A stretch of 64,000 bases of DNA from Verrucomicrobium sp. BvORR034. GTDB lineage: Bacteria; Verrucomicrobiota; Verrucomicrobiia; Verrucomicrobiales; Verrucomicrobiaceae. The stretch covers positions 1 through 64,000 of the forward strand of contig NZ_BATQ01000091.1 of assembly GCF_000739635.1 (NCBI RefSeq), in the 5' to 3' direction. The notes under the pieces were generated by a model, which was given only the letters and a program-made list of their open reading frames with translations, did not search any database and was not told the DNA's origin. The position numbers and the translations under genes are program-made. The number at the start of each line of letters is the position of its first letter. Position 1 is the first letter of the stretch. Shown one piece after another: positions 47,075-58,571 of the stretch.

Positions 47075-48451
47075 ATGATCCCACGGTGCCGATTCTCCTC
47101 ACTCTGTCTCGCAGCGGGGCTGCTGATGGGGCCATTTACTCAGGCATGCTCCCAGTCCAGCGGGGCTGAGAGCAGTGCGGGGGCGACTGAGCCGGGGCGC
47201 GCTCTGGATGAACTCGCGGGCGGGGACCAGCTCTGGGATCTGACGCCGGACCAGTTTGAAGCGAAGTTCAAACCCCTGCGGTTTGACTGGCTTTCGGCCA
47301 GCAAGGAGCAGGCGAGATTCTTTGGCTCCAGCTACGTGCTCTGGGGGCCACAGTTGAGGGTGCCGGAGGCGGTGGCGGAGTTTCAGACGGGGAAACTGGC
47401 GCGCGTGAACTTCTCCATCTTCAATCGCGGCGACAGTTCTTCGCTGGCGGGGAATCGCGAACAGTTTGAGAAGCAGGTAGAAGACACCAAGACCTTCATC
47501 TCGTCCAAGCTGGGCGTCCAGCCAGTGGAGCGGGGCAAGGATTCCCAAAGTGCCGTCAAGGCCATGGGCTGGATGTGGATGAAACCGCCGACGGCCTACC
47601 TGCTGGAGTACTCCTATCAGAAAGAGATGAAGTCTCGCGGGCAGGAGTTCCGTCCAGAGTTTATCCGGCTGCGCGTGGCGGAGGTGCCGAAGCAGCAGGG
47701 GCTCCTGGTAAATGGCTCGACGGGAGCTGCTGGCGTGACGCGATCCAGTCTGGCGGCCAACATCACCCGGGAGACCACGGGCGACGTGGTGATCAAGAAC
47801 GTGCCGATGGTGGATCAGGGGCCCAAGGGCTACTGTGCCGTGGCCACCACCGAGCGGGTGTTCCGCTACTATGGCATTCCGGTGGACCAGCACGAGATGG
47901 CCCAGGTGGCGAACACCGGGCAAGGGGGCGGCACCAGCCCCAGTGAAATGCTGGAGGCCTTGGAGAAGCTGGAAGCCCGGCTTCGCGTGCGCGTTCGCGC
48001 GCTGGAGAAGTGGGACTACAAGGAGTTCAGCAACATGATCTCGGACTACAACCGCGAGGCCAAACGCCGGGACAAGCGCGAGATCAATCTGAACAACATG
48101 GCCGTCATCAATATCGGTGACATCTACGCGTCAATGGATGCAGATTCACTCAAAGTGAGCCGGACGGAAAAGAACAAGGCAGGCTACAGCAAGTTTCAGC
48201 GCGCCGTGACGGACACGATTGAAAAAGGAGTGCCGCTCATGTGGGGTGTGCAGCTTGGCCTTTACAAAGAGCCCGGTATTCCCCAGAGCTTTGGCGGTCA
48301 TATGCGCCTGATCATTGGCTACAACGCGAAGACCAGTGAGATTCTCTATTCCGACTCCTGGGGCGCGGAACATGCGCTCAAGCGGATGCCGATGGACAAC
48401 GCCTGCGCCATGACCACCGGGTTGTATTACATTGAACCGATGGCGAAGTGA
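47075..48451 (+). CDS. C39-like cysteine peptidase, exported
   Basis: A 458-residue protein; the ATG at 47075 is used because it opens a signal peptide, with FTQACSQSSG a possible lipobox cysteine. The N-terminal half is a beta-rich domain of unknown type. The C-terminal half is a papain-like C39 domain: VPMVDQGPKGYCAVATTERVFRYYG (C254 after the oxyanion Gln), GGHMRLIIGY (H409) and YSDSWG (D427). C39 domains cleave double-glycine leaders in bacteriocin transport, but stand-alone exported members such as this have no known substrate. A 460-base repeat-rich gap follows. Confidence 0.82.
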   Translation: MIPRCRFSSLCLAAGLLMGPFTQACSQSSGAESSAGATEPGRALDELAGGDQLWDLTPDQFEAKFKPLRFDWLSASKEQARFFGSSYVLWGPQLRVPEAVAEFQTGKLARVNFSIFNRGDSSSLAGNREQFEKQVEDTKTFISSKLGVQPVERGKDSQSAVKAMGWMWMKPPTAYLLEYSYQKEMKSRGQEFRPEFIRLRVAEVPKQQGLLVNGSTGAAGVTRSSLAANITRETTGDVVIKNVPMVDQGPKGYCAVATTERVFRYYGIPVDQHEMAQVANTGQGGGTSPSEMLEALEKLEARLRVRVRALEKWDYKEFSNMISDYNREAKRRDKREINLNNMAVINIGDIYASMDADSLKVSRTEKNKAGYSKFQRAVTDTIEKGVPLMWGVQLGLYKEPGIPQSFGGHMRLIIGYNAKTSEILYSDSWGAEHALKRMPMDNACAMTTGLYYIEPMAK

Positions 48452-48517
48452 GGGGGAGGGTTCGGGGTGCTAAGTGCCTAGTTGGTGCGGTCGCAATGTG
48501 ATCTGCTGCGTCTCACG

Positions 48518-48634
48518 TGAAATCTCTCCGCTTCCGCCCCGATGGAGACCATCGGACTACTCCTGCGCGTCGCTTCGGGTGTAGTTCGGACGTGCCGTCC
48601 GGCTCAGTCGCTGCGGGGACGGGTGACCAAACCA
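48518..48634 (-). repeat. Twin-hairpin intergenic repeat, copy D (reverse orientation)
   Basis: On the plus strand it shows CCGATGG/CCATCGG (48539-48555), ACTACTCC, a spacer, GTAGT and a CGGACG/CGTCCG hairpin ending in CAGTCGCTGC. Read on the minus strand it aligns with the copies near 4.1 and 39.1 kb. A near-identical direct copy lies about 234 bases downstream; the gap 48452-48914 holds no gene. Confidence 0.8.
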
Positions 48635-48748
48635 TTGGATAGCTTCCTCAGGGGCTGCGCGGGTGCGCAAACAAGCGCGAGCGGGGAAGCGATGTGGTCA
48701 AATGAAGCCGAAGGGCGCGCCAACCGGTCAGGGTGTCCTCGGCGGCTC

Positions 48749-48868
48749 GCGTGAAAGCTCTCCGCCTTCGCGCTGATGGAGACCATCGGACTACTCCTGC
48801 GGCGTCGCTTCGGGTGTAGTCCGGACGTGCCGTCCGGCTCAGTCGCTGCGGGGACGGGTGACCAAGCC
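48749..48868 (-). repeat. Twin-hairpin intergenic repeat, copy E (direct duplicate of copy D)
   Basis: Same order as the copy about 234 bases upstream, with hairpins at 48773-48789 and a perfect CCGGACG/CGTCCGG at 48821-48837. The two copies match over about 115 bases apart from a few substitutions and a one-base insertion, so they look like a recent duplication. Confidence 0.8.
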
Positions 48869-48914
48869 AATGCGATGCCAGACGTCGCAGAACCTCAGCA
48901 ATCAGCCAAACGCC

Positions 48915-50072
48915 CTATCGCCGATTCAGCTTGTAGAACATCCGGGAACCCACGCCAATGAAGATCAGGTTGGGCACCCACATGAGGAGGTGGGGGTACA
49001 CGCTGGGGCGTTCGTTGAGGCCGTTGACGAAGATCACGAACACCATGTAGGAGACCGCGACAATGAGGCTCAAGGCGAAGCCGATGGAGGTCTCACGACG
49101 CTGCGCGGTGATGCCCAAGGGGATGCCGACGAGGGTGAAGACGATGGCGGCAAGTGAGAAGCTGTACCGCATACTCAGCTCTGTCCGGGAGACGGAGATC
49201 AGTTTCTCGCTCAGAGGCTGGCCGTCCACGCTGCTGATGCCAGTGTTGACCTCGCTCCAGAGGGCGGAGGTGTCCTTCATGCTGCTGGTGACGCGTTCCG
49301 TCTTTTCCTTGAGCTTGCTGAGCGGGAAGGTGATGGCGGTGTCCCCCATGTAGAGGAACTGGAGGTCGTTCATGATGTTGACCTCGGCTCCGGCAGAGGC
49401 GGCATCGGCTTCACCGCCCCCGGTTTCCACAGTGGCATTGCGCAAGTGAAGCTGGAAGTCGGTCACCCCTGGGGTCACCACCACCTCGGCGCGCTTGGCG
49501 CGGATGTAGCGCTCGGCACGGCCCAGGTTGGTCTGGATGATCTCGACGTTCTTGAGTTTGTTGCCTTCGCGCTCCTGGGTGAAGATGCGATAGCCCGGGA
49601 AGCGGTCGAGCACCTTGCCAGGCTGGAAGAGCACGGCGGGATCATCGAGCGCCAGATCGTAAAAGAGGCGCTTGATCTTGGTCTTGGCCAGTGGGGCCAG
49701 CTCCACATTCACGAGATAGCAGACGCCGGACATGAACACGGAGAGGACAAACACGGCCGCGCAGATGCGGGGCATGGACATCCCCGTCATGCGCAGGGCG
49801 GTCATTTCGTTGTCGGCGCTCATGCGCCCAAACACGAGCAGGATCGCAGTGAGCAGGGCCCACGGGATCGTAAAGATGAGGGAGTACGGGATGACGTACG
49901 TGATGAACTGCGCCACCGCCATCAGCGGGAGGGAGGCGGTATCGCCCAGGAGGCGCTCCATTTCCTTGAACACGTTTCCCAGAACCATCACCCCGGTAAG
50001 GACGAGGACACCCGTCAGGGTTGAGGAAGAAACCTGGCGCCAGATGTAGCGGTCAAAAATGCGGAGGGGCAT
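48915..50072 (-). CDS. LptF/LptG family permease
   Basis: Inner-membrane permease of the lipopolysaccharide export ABC transporter (with LptB and its partner). The 385-residue protein from the ATG at 50072 has MPLRIFDRYIWRQVSSS, the usual opening of YjgP/YjgQ proteins, three N-terminal membrane segments, a periplasmic beta-jelly-roll region (about 130-290), and three C-terminal segments with GIPLGITAQRRE. Whether it is LptF or LptG cannot be told by eye. It is last in the site-2 protease, enolase, FtsB run on this strand, 62 bases after ftsB. A TTG start six codons upstream is also possible. Confidence 0.88.
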   Translation of the reverse strand: MPLRIFDRYIWRQVSSSTLTGVLVLTGVMVLGNVFKEMERLLGDTASLPLMAVAQFITYVIPYSLIFTIPWALLTAILLVFGRMSADNEMTALRMTGMSMPRICAAVFVLSVFMSGVCYLVNVELAPLAKTKIKRLFYDLALDDPAVLFQPGKVLDRFPGYRIFTQEREGNKLKNVEIIQTNLGRAERYIRAKRAEVVVTPGVTDFQLHLRNATVETGGGEADAASAGAEVNIMNDLQFLYMGDTAITFPLSKLKEKTERVTSSMKDTSALWSEVNTGISSVDGQPLSEKLISVSRTELSMRYSFSLAAIVFTLVGIPLGITAQRRETSIGFALSLIVAVSYMVFVIFVNGLNERPSVYPHLLMWVPNLIFIGVGSRMFYKLNRR

Positions 50073-50134
50073 GCCTTGACGAAATGACAATGGGGGTAGG
50101 GAGGAGCGGGGCGGACTGCGGCGTTGCGGTGAGG

Positions 50135-50464
50135 CTAGTCCTCGAACCGAAGAATGATTTCACCGTCCTTTTGCAGGTTCAGACGGTCTCTCGCCATGCT
50201 TTCAAGATACTCGGGATCAGTCTTGATCAGTTCCAGCTTGCGCTGGAGGCGCTCTGCATCGGCCTTGAGCCCATCACGACGGGTGGTGAGTTCAGCCAGC
50301 TTGGCGCGGGCAGCTTCCTGCTCCTTCAGCGGCGGGCGGAAATACAGCACCGCAGCGGGAATGACCAGAAGGGCGAGCAGGTAGCGATTCAGCCTCACCA
50401 TCCTTGCGAGGAAATTCGGCCGGTCCGTTTCCGGGCCGTCGAATTCGGTTTCCTCGCGAGACAT
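50135..50464 (-). CDS. FtsB/DivIC-like septum formation initiator
   Basis: A 109-residue bitopic protein: a short cytoplasmic head, one membrane segment (about 24-43), and a coiled coil (about 46-80) ending in DPEYLESMARDRLNLQKDGEIILRF, the typical family tail. FtsB links FtsL and FtsQ in the divisome. It sits 25 bases after the enolase stop, a neighbourhood (eno-ftsB) conserved in many Gram-negatives, which supports the call. The low identity of the family makes the name less secure than the fold. Confidence 0.85.
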   Translation of the reverse strand: MSREETEFDGPETDRPNFLARMVRLNRYLLALLVIPAAVLYFRPPLKEQEAARAKLAELTTRRDGLKADAERLQRKLELIKTDPEYLESMARDRLNLQKDGEIILRFED

Positions 50465-50489
50465 GGTGAGGCGTCGAAGGGGAGGTTGA

Positions 50490-53023
<2,534 letters not shown>

Positions 53024-53210
53024 AATTTCCGTAGATGGGGAACAGCAGAGAAGAGGTCGTGCTTAATCAGCATACGCGACGGACTGCTGCAGGGAGCTGA
53101 TTTAATGGCGAACTTTGAGTCGATGGATTCTTGGACTCCTCTGAGACTTCGAGCACGGCTGCCGCATTTTTCCTAAGACAGGTGTAAATTTTCCGGTAGC
53201 ATGTGGCGTC

Positions 53211-54053
53211 ATGCCCATCCTTGCCGCGTTCGCTGCTGCCCAAGCGTCTTCCGTGACTGCAACCGCGGGGCTTGAGGCGCATCTGAAGGCCATGAATCTG
53301 CCCGCGCTGACCGCCTGTGGTGTGATCATTCTTTGGGCCTTCATCTGCTGGATCCGGATGTTGGTGACCGCTTCGCAGTTGCGCCGATGCCGGAAGGCGG
53401 ATGATGCGTTTCTGAAAGCACACCAAGACGCCTCGCATAGCCTGGAGGTGTTTCAGGATGGCTTGACTTTCGATGGAGCACCCAGGCATGCGGTGTACCT
53501 GACCTCCGCGCGGGAGATGGCGTTTCACCTGATGGGCTCGGATTCCGTGGACAAGAACTTCTCCATTCGCCTGAGAGCGGCGGGCCGCATCTCACCCAGC
53601 CAGATGGACTCCGTGCGGAAGGTTCAGGAACGAACGGCGGATTTCACCTCGCGGGAACTGGGGGATGGGTTGGGAGATGGATCGGTGGACATTTTGCCTT
53701 TCCTGGGGCTGGTGGCAGCACTGGTGAGTGTGGTGGTGGATGTGTCTGGCGGAGTCACCGGCTCGCAGTTGATCGTGTCTGCCGTCACCCCCATGGCGTT
53801 GGGAGTGGTTGTCTTTATTCCGCTGATGTTGTGGCACAACGCCCTGGTGCAGAGAGTGCGGGACCTTGTCGGGGAGTTGGGCGACTTTGCGGTCGAGCTG
53901 GCCACTCAGCTTGACCGGGCGTTTGTGGATCATCGCAAGCCCTTGGAATCGTTGCCGAGTCTGGGTTCCATGTTGCCCATGGAGGGGCCTACCTTTGCGC
54001 TGCCTCCCTCCGACACCTCCCGTTCGATTCCCTTGATGTCGGCGGCTCCCTAA
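53211..54053 (+). CDS. ExbB/TolQ-like membrane protein lacking the usual proton-path residues
   Basis: A 280-residue protein with the topology of ExbB/TolQ: TM1 about 31-52, a cytoplasmic loop, TM2 about 159-180, TM3 about 187-208. ILPFLGLVAALVSVVVDV and SAVTPMALGVVVFIPLMLWHNAL align with the TM2 and TM3 motifs of ExbB. By eye alignment, E. coli ExbB Thr148, Glu176 and Thr181 correspond to Ala, Ser and Met here. It is immediately followed by ExbD-like and TonB-like genes, which supports the family call. A long C-terminal tail (about 235-280) is unusual. Energisation by the proton gradient is doubtful. Confidence 0.72.
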   Translation: MPILAAFAAAQASSVTATAGLEAHLKAMNLPALTACGVIILWAFICWIRMLVTASQLRRCRKADDAFLKAHQDASHSLEVFQDGLTFDGAPRHAVYLTSAREMAFHLMGSDSVDKNFSIRLRAAGRISPSQMDSVRKVQERTADFTSRELGDGLGDGSVDILPFLGLVAALVSVVVDVSGGVTGSQLIVSAVTPMALGVVVFIPLMLWHNALVQRVRDLVGELGDFAVELATQLDRAFVDHRKPLESLPSLGSMLPMEGPTFALPPSDTSRSIPLMSAAP

Positions 54054-54054
54054 G

Positions 54055-54474
54055 ATGCCTTGGAACGCCCGGATTGCTGCCATGTTGGACCTGCGAACTC
54101 CCAGTCATCTCCGCCTTCGTCCCGTGACGTTTCGTCCGCTGGCGTTGGCGGTTTCGCTATTCGCGTTGATGGCGTGGATCGTTGCGCTCGCAGTTCCGGG
54201 TGGTGGTCTCGGTGAGAGAACCCCGTTGCCAGCGCCCACAGCAGTGGTGGATCTGACTCTGGAGGCGGATGGTTACGCCATTCTGAAGGACATCACTTTT
54301 CCGGTGGATGAGTTGCGAGACCAGCTGACACAACTGGCTGGTAAGGGCGGCATGCCCGCCGTGCGCGTGAAGGTGCCGCATGATCTGGATCTGGAGGTGC
54401 TGCTGAACGTGATGAACGTGCTGAAGGCCTGTGCGGTGCCGCAGACCTCGGTGGATGTGCGGACGGAACCATGA
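54055..54474 (+). CDS. ExbD/TolR-like protein without the membrane aspartate
   Basis: A 139-residue bitopic protein with one membrane segment (about 27-48) and a periplasmic domain of ExbD type: VVDLTLEADGYAILKDI, then FPVDELRDQLTQL, VRVKVPHDLDLEVLLNVMNVLK and a terminal beta strand. ExbD and TolR carry an essential Asp in the membrane segment; here the segment FRPLALAVSLFALMAWIVAL has none. The ATG lies one base after the ExbB-like stop and the end overlaps the TonB-like start by four bases, so the three are a tight operon. Confidence 0.75.
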   Translation: MPWNARIAAMLDLRTPSHLRLRPVTFRPLALAVSLFALMAWIVALAVPGGGLGERTPLPAPTAVVDLTLEADGYAILKDITFPVDELRDQLTQLAGKGGMPAVRVKVPHDLDLEVLLNVMNVLKACAVPQTSVDVRTEP

Positions 54475-55085
54475 GCCGTGCAGGTCCCAGTCCCGGAGTG
54501 CAGATGCTGATCGGCGTGCTGACCGCGAATGTCGCGATGGCCCTGGCATGGGTGGGCTACCGCATGGTGGAGACCAGAGAGGATGTTGCGAGGAACACGG
54601 CGGGTCAATGGCTGCCGCCAGGGAACTTCGCCTCCTCGATGTTGCCCCTGTCCGCTGGGTTGGGGCGGGAGCGGAAGCAGGTCATGGTCCGTCGCGTGTC
54701 CCCAGTCGTTTTGTCTGAGCACGAGCGCATTCTCGGCATGTTCCAACTGCCGGGGTACACCTTGGGTGAGCAGGGAGGAAAGACCCTGCTGGACGAGCTG
54801 ACGGAGGTGCTTAAGGCCGTGGATCACCGGATGCGGACCGTGCTGATGGAGCAATGGGTGCCGCCGGTGACACGCCTGCCTGCTGCTCAGAAGGAGGCGG
54901 TGCTCAGCGTCGTCCTGGGCCGCGATGGCCGGGTCGAGAGACGCTATTTTGTGCGTCCCTCGGGCAGCGATGCTCTGGATTCCTCCATTGTGGCGGCGGC
55001 GAGCAGGGTGGGGCAGGTGCTGCCCCTGCCGCAGGCCTACGGCAACGCTGAGTATGAGCTGAATGTGACGTTTCGGCTGGAGTGA
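54471..55085 (+). CDS. TonB-like protein with an N-terminal anchor
   Basis: A 204-residue protein with one membrane segment (about 11-30), a middle region with charged helices (HERILGMFQLPGY ... LLDELTEVLKAVDHRMR) and a C-terminal domain like TonB/TolA: AVLSVVLGRDGRVERRYFV, DSSIVAAASRVGQVLPLPQ, EYELNVTFRLE. The proline-rich spacer of classical TonB is absent. It starts within the end of the ExbD-like gene (ATGA overlap). It may transfer force or simply act as a scaffold between membranes, depending on whether the ExbB/D pair is active. Confidence 0.68.
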   Translation: MSRAGPSPGVQMLIGVLTANVAMALAWVGYRMVETREDVARNTAGQWLPPGNFASSMLPLSAGLGRERKQVMVRRVSPVVLSEHERILGMFQLPGYTLGEQGGKTLLDELTEVLKAVDHRMRTVLMEQWVPPVTRLPAAQKEAVLSVVLGRDGRVERRYFVRPSGSDALDSSIVAAASRVGQVLPLPQAYGNAEYELNVTFRLE

Positions 55086-55123
55086 TGCGTTGAAGTTCCC
55101 GCTGGGCTGGGTAAGCTGGCCGG

Positions 55124-57723
55124 ATGCCCCTGACCTTTGCGCTCCGAATCTTGCCCTATGCCTGCACGGCAGTGCTGTGGGTTGGAGGGATGGCTTCGGG
55201 CAACGCGGCGCCTCCGAGTCCGCCTGCTGCGGCCAAGGTCGAACTGGCAGCGCGGGAAGAGTATCAAGCAGCGCTCAAGGCATCCAGCGAGGGGCTGCAT
55301 GAGGAGGCGGCGCTCAAGTATGAGCGCCTGCTCAAGGACAAGTCCTTGAGCAAAAAGGAGGAGGCGCAGGTGGGTGAACGCATGGTGGATGCACTGGTGC
55401 GGGCCCGGAACTCCACCAAGGCGCTTCTGGCCCTCTCGCTCTTCAAGGTACCGGAGGCGACCTTCTGGAAGGGGCAGTGCCTGATCCTGGAGCACAAGTT
55501 TCGCGAGGCTGAGGAGGCCCTGAGGACCTGCCTGAAAGAGAGCACTCGCTATGAAGCGGAGGCCCGGCTTGCTCTCGGTCAGGTGTTGGTCGCGCAGGGC
55601 AGGGAGATCCCCGGGCGCAAGGAGTTCAAGGAATTGATGGAGAGCCCCAATGCCGGGATCGCGCGGATCGCCAGCCTGTATTGGAACGAATCGGAGATCA
55701 TCGCCTCTCGTGCACCGAATGTGCTTCGTCGTTTCGGTCAGGAGCGCAAGGATATCGAAACGGAGTTCCTCAAGGCCTGTGCCTGGTTGAAAACGGGCGA
55801 CGGCAAGCAGGGGGAGATTCTGCTGCGCCGCATCCTGCCGCTCACCACTCTCAACAAGGATCTGCAAGATGCTGCGACCGTACGGCTGGCAGAGGCCTAT
55901 GCGCTGCAAGGTCGCCAGCGCACGGCAGAGCGCGAGCTGGTGCGTTTCCTCGAACACGCGCCGGAGAGTCGCTATTATGAGCAGGCGTTTGCTTTGCTCC
56001 TGGATGTGACCGCGCCTGAGGAGACGGATGCGAGGGACCGGCTCATCGCCTGGTCCGCCATTCCCCAGCCTCGTGGACGGCATGCGCTGGCGTTGTTTTA
56101 CCTTGGACAGTGGCTGGCGGATCACAACCAGCCTGCCCAGGCCGTCGGGTTCTTGGAAACGTTTTTGTCCCTGCATTCAGGACATGTCCGTGAGGCAGAA
56201 GCCCTCCGGAATCTCATGAGCCTCTACGGCACCATGGGGGCCGATCGTCGCGTGCTGGAACTGGCCAACGTCTGGCGCAGCCGGTTCGGCACCGGCGGGG
56301 AGGATACGGTGGACTATCTCACCGCGATGATCCGGTACGCACGGAAGGAGTACCGCGAAGCCTCAATGTTGTTTGAGAAATCCGCGACGTCTGCGGTGGA
56401 TGCCGTGCAGGGACAGAGGGCCATGTACAATGCTGCCGCTGCGGCGTTTCTGGGGGGGACAAGGCACGCTATCAGAAGTGCCTGAAGCAACTGGCCACCA
56501 CCCAGATACGTGAAGAGGATGAGGATGCGGCGTCAAATTCCGAAGGGCCCGGCACCGGGCATCAGGTGAAGGAAGATGTGGATGCGGCGGGACGCGATGC
56601 AGTTTCTCAACTGCTGCTGGAGAAGGCGCTCCATCTGGCGGCCAAACATGATCCGACGGCAGAGGCGGCGTTGCAGGACTTTTTGCGGGAGCATGCCAGC
56701 CATCCACGGGCGGTGGAGGCCCATCTGGCGCTGGCCGAGCTTTGTCTGCTGGACATCCCGGTGCGTGCCAAGGCCGCATCGCTCGCGCTCGATGTGGCAA
56801 AGGCAATCCCGGAACTGGCTGACGGATGGAAGGAGAAGATCGACTACACGCGCGTGTGGCTGCACGAGGCTGCGGAGGACTTCCCAGCGCTGACAACGTC
56901 GGGACTGCAGTATCTGGAGACATGGCGCATGTCCCAGCGCCGGGATCAGGTGCGGATGAAGGTGGCCCAGGCCTACTACCGCATGGATGACTTCACCAAT
57001 GCCGGGATTCAGTTCGAGGAATTGGTGGAAGAACAGACTGAATCTCCCTACGCAGAGGTCGCGCAGTTTTATGCGGGCAAGGCGGCGATGGCCATGCTAA
57101 CCCCGGCGGGCATGGAGAAGGCGATCTCTCTTTGGGAAGAAGTGGTGAACCGCAATGGCTCGCTGGGCCGTGAGGCACAGCGCCAGCAGGCTCTGGCGAA
57201 AAGAAGGCAGGGCAATGAGGTGGACGCGCTTTTGGTGGTCAACAGCCTGCTTACCAGCAAGCCCGCGCCTGCAGGTGATGAGCTCTTTTCCCTGCTGATT
57301 GAAAAAGGGGAGCTGAGCATGCTTCTCGCTCGGAAGGATCCCAAGCACCTGGATCACGCCAAGGAGGTCTTCACCTATATCACGCAGGATACCACGGCCA
57401 CCCGTGCCTGGCGCGGACAGGCGGGCTACCTGCTGGCCCAGTGTCAGCTCCAGGCGGGCCGTTCCGCAGAGGCCCTGGAAGCATGCAATGATGTGGTGGA
57501 GTCCTGCCTGAACCCCACCATCTCCCGGACGCTGACCCCGCAGGAGTATGTCTGGCTCTACCGCGCCGGGTTCGCGGCGCTCGAGGTGCTTAAAGGCCGC
57601 CACGAATGGGAAGCCGCTGCCCGCCTGGCCGATCGCCTCGCCTCCGCCGGAGGAGATCGGTCGGAGTCCGCCAAGCTGGAGGGGACGCGGATCCGCCTGG
57701 AGCATTTTATCTGGGACAAGTGA
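55124..57723 (+). pseudogene. Long TPR protein of the ExbB/D/TonB-like operon, broken by a one-base frameshift
   Basis: A secreted helical-repeat protein read in two frames. The first part (55124-56485) has a signal peptide ending GNAAP and TPR-like helices up to YNAAAAAFLGG, then meets a stop. Restoring one G to the seven-G run at 56452-56458 continues the frame through DKARYQKCLKQLATTQ to the stop at 57723, giving about 866 residues. TPR-type stretches include LVRFLEHAPESRYYEQAFALLL and VEAHLALAELCLLDI. It resembles YbgF/CpoB or BamD-like periplasmic TPR partners, which fits a Tol/Ton-like operon. Intact sequence on both sides favours a sequencing error. Confidence 0.78.
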
Positions 57724-57736
57724 GGGCAAGGTCGAT

Positions 57737-58027
57737 TTAGGACTTGGGTAGCTCGCACAGTTCCACGGTGCCTCCGTGGAGGATCACGGGATGCTGGTTG
57801 ACCAGGGCGAGCAACTTCTCTTTGTCTTCGGAATCAAACCGCATGTAGGCCACGACATGATCGGTGGATTGGGCTGTCGTGCTGTTTCCCAGACGGATTC
57901 GATCGCCTATCTCACTGCCGCCCTTGAACATGCCGCTGCTGTGGACGGCGGAGAAAAAGGTGGTCCATTCCTCGGCGGTTGTAGTGCCGGTGAGGTTGTC
58001 CTGGATGAGGAGGATGTATTGGGTCAT
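57737..58027 (-). CDS. YCII-related domain protein
   Basis: A 96-residue protein of the YCII/DGPF superfamily (ferredoxin-like fold): TQYILLIQDNLTGTTTAEEW at the N-terminus, a GDRIRLG loop, and VVAYMRFDSEDKEKLLALVNQHP with the usual C-terminal strand (VELCELP). Family members are small enzymes or sigma-factor-linked proteins, mostly uncharacterised. It is convergent with the TPR gene, only about 13 bases apart. No sigma factor is nearby, so the function stays open. Confidence 0.82.
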   Translation of the reverse strand: MTQYILLIQDNLTGTTTAEEWTTFFSAVHSSGMFKGGSEIGDRIRLGNSTTAQSTDHVVAYMRFDSEDKEKLLALVNQHPVILHGGTVELCELPKS

Positions 58028-58135
58028 GTCGAGGAAATGTTGGCAGGGTTTTGGGCGATGTAAATCGCGGGTGCTTGGAGGTCGGAGAGCCTGTGAAACC
58101 CCAAGTTGCCGTATGATATCGCAGGCTTATCACAA

Positions 58136-58171
58136 CCCAAGGAGCGGCGGTTTGTGCCTCAAACCCAACCG
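58136..58171 (+). repeat. Palindromic repeat of the second family, copy 1
   Basis: CCAAGGAGCGGCGGTTTGTG followed by CCTCAAACCCAACCG matches the two copies at 59.7-59.9 kb; similarity (GAGCGAAGGG, GCTCCGCTTGCC) extends downstream to about 58260. No gene is seen in 58028-58571. Confidence 0.65.
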
Positions 58172-58571
58172 TCGAGGGTGAGCGAAGGGCAATCGCTTTG
58201 CTCCCACTTGGCTACTTGAAAGCCCGCGCATGGCCTTCTGTGGGGCGAGCGCTCCGCTTGCCGCGCTACATCGCTGACGATCTCAAGGTCCTGCCTCATG
58301 CCGATTGCCAATCTGCGCTACTCCAAAGATGCTGCGCGCTCAGGTGCTGGATCTGATTTGGTAGATTGAAAGTGAGAGAGCCTTCGAAATCGGATGCATC
58401 TTGAACTGCACTTGCCCTGCGTAAAACACTGAAAACCAGCCGTTAACCGGCCATCTGGACCCCAGATCCGACCCCCTCTGTTCCGCAAGCGCAGGTCAGA
58501 AATGAACGATTCGAAATCCAAATAGCTCTGGCCAAGGTCCCATTTCTCCCTATGGTCGCCCTCCCTCATTT

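Noticed and set aside
48518-48868. Direct repeats as a CRISPR array
   Set aside because: Only two units of about 115 bases, far longer than CRISPR repeats, and no cas genes; they belong to the dispersed hairpin family.
53211-54053. Flagellar MotA
   Set aside because: No flagellar genes nearby, three rather than four membrane segments, and ExbD- and TonB-like genes directly follow.
57912-58181. Small frames overlapping the YCII gene and the following gap
   Set aside because: They overlap the well-supported YCII protein and include repeat sequence.
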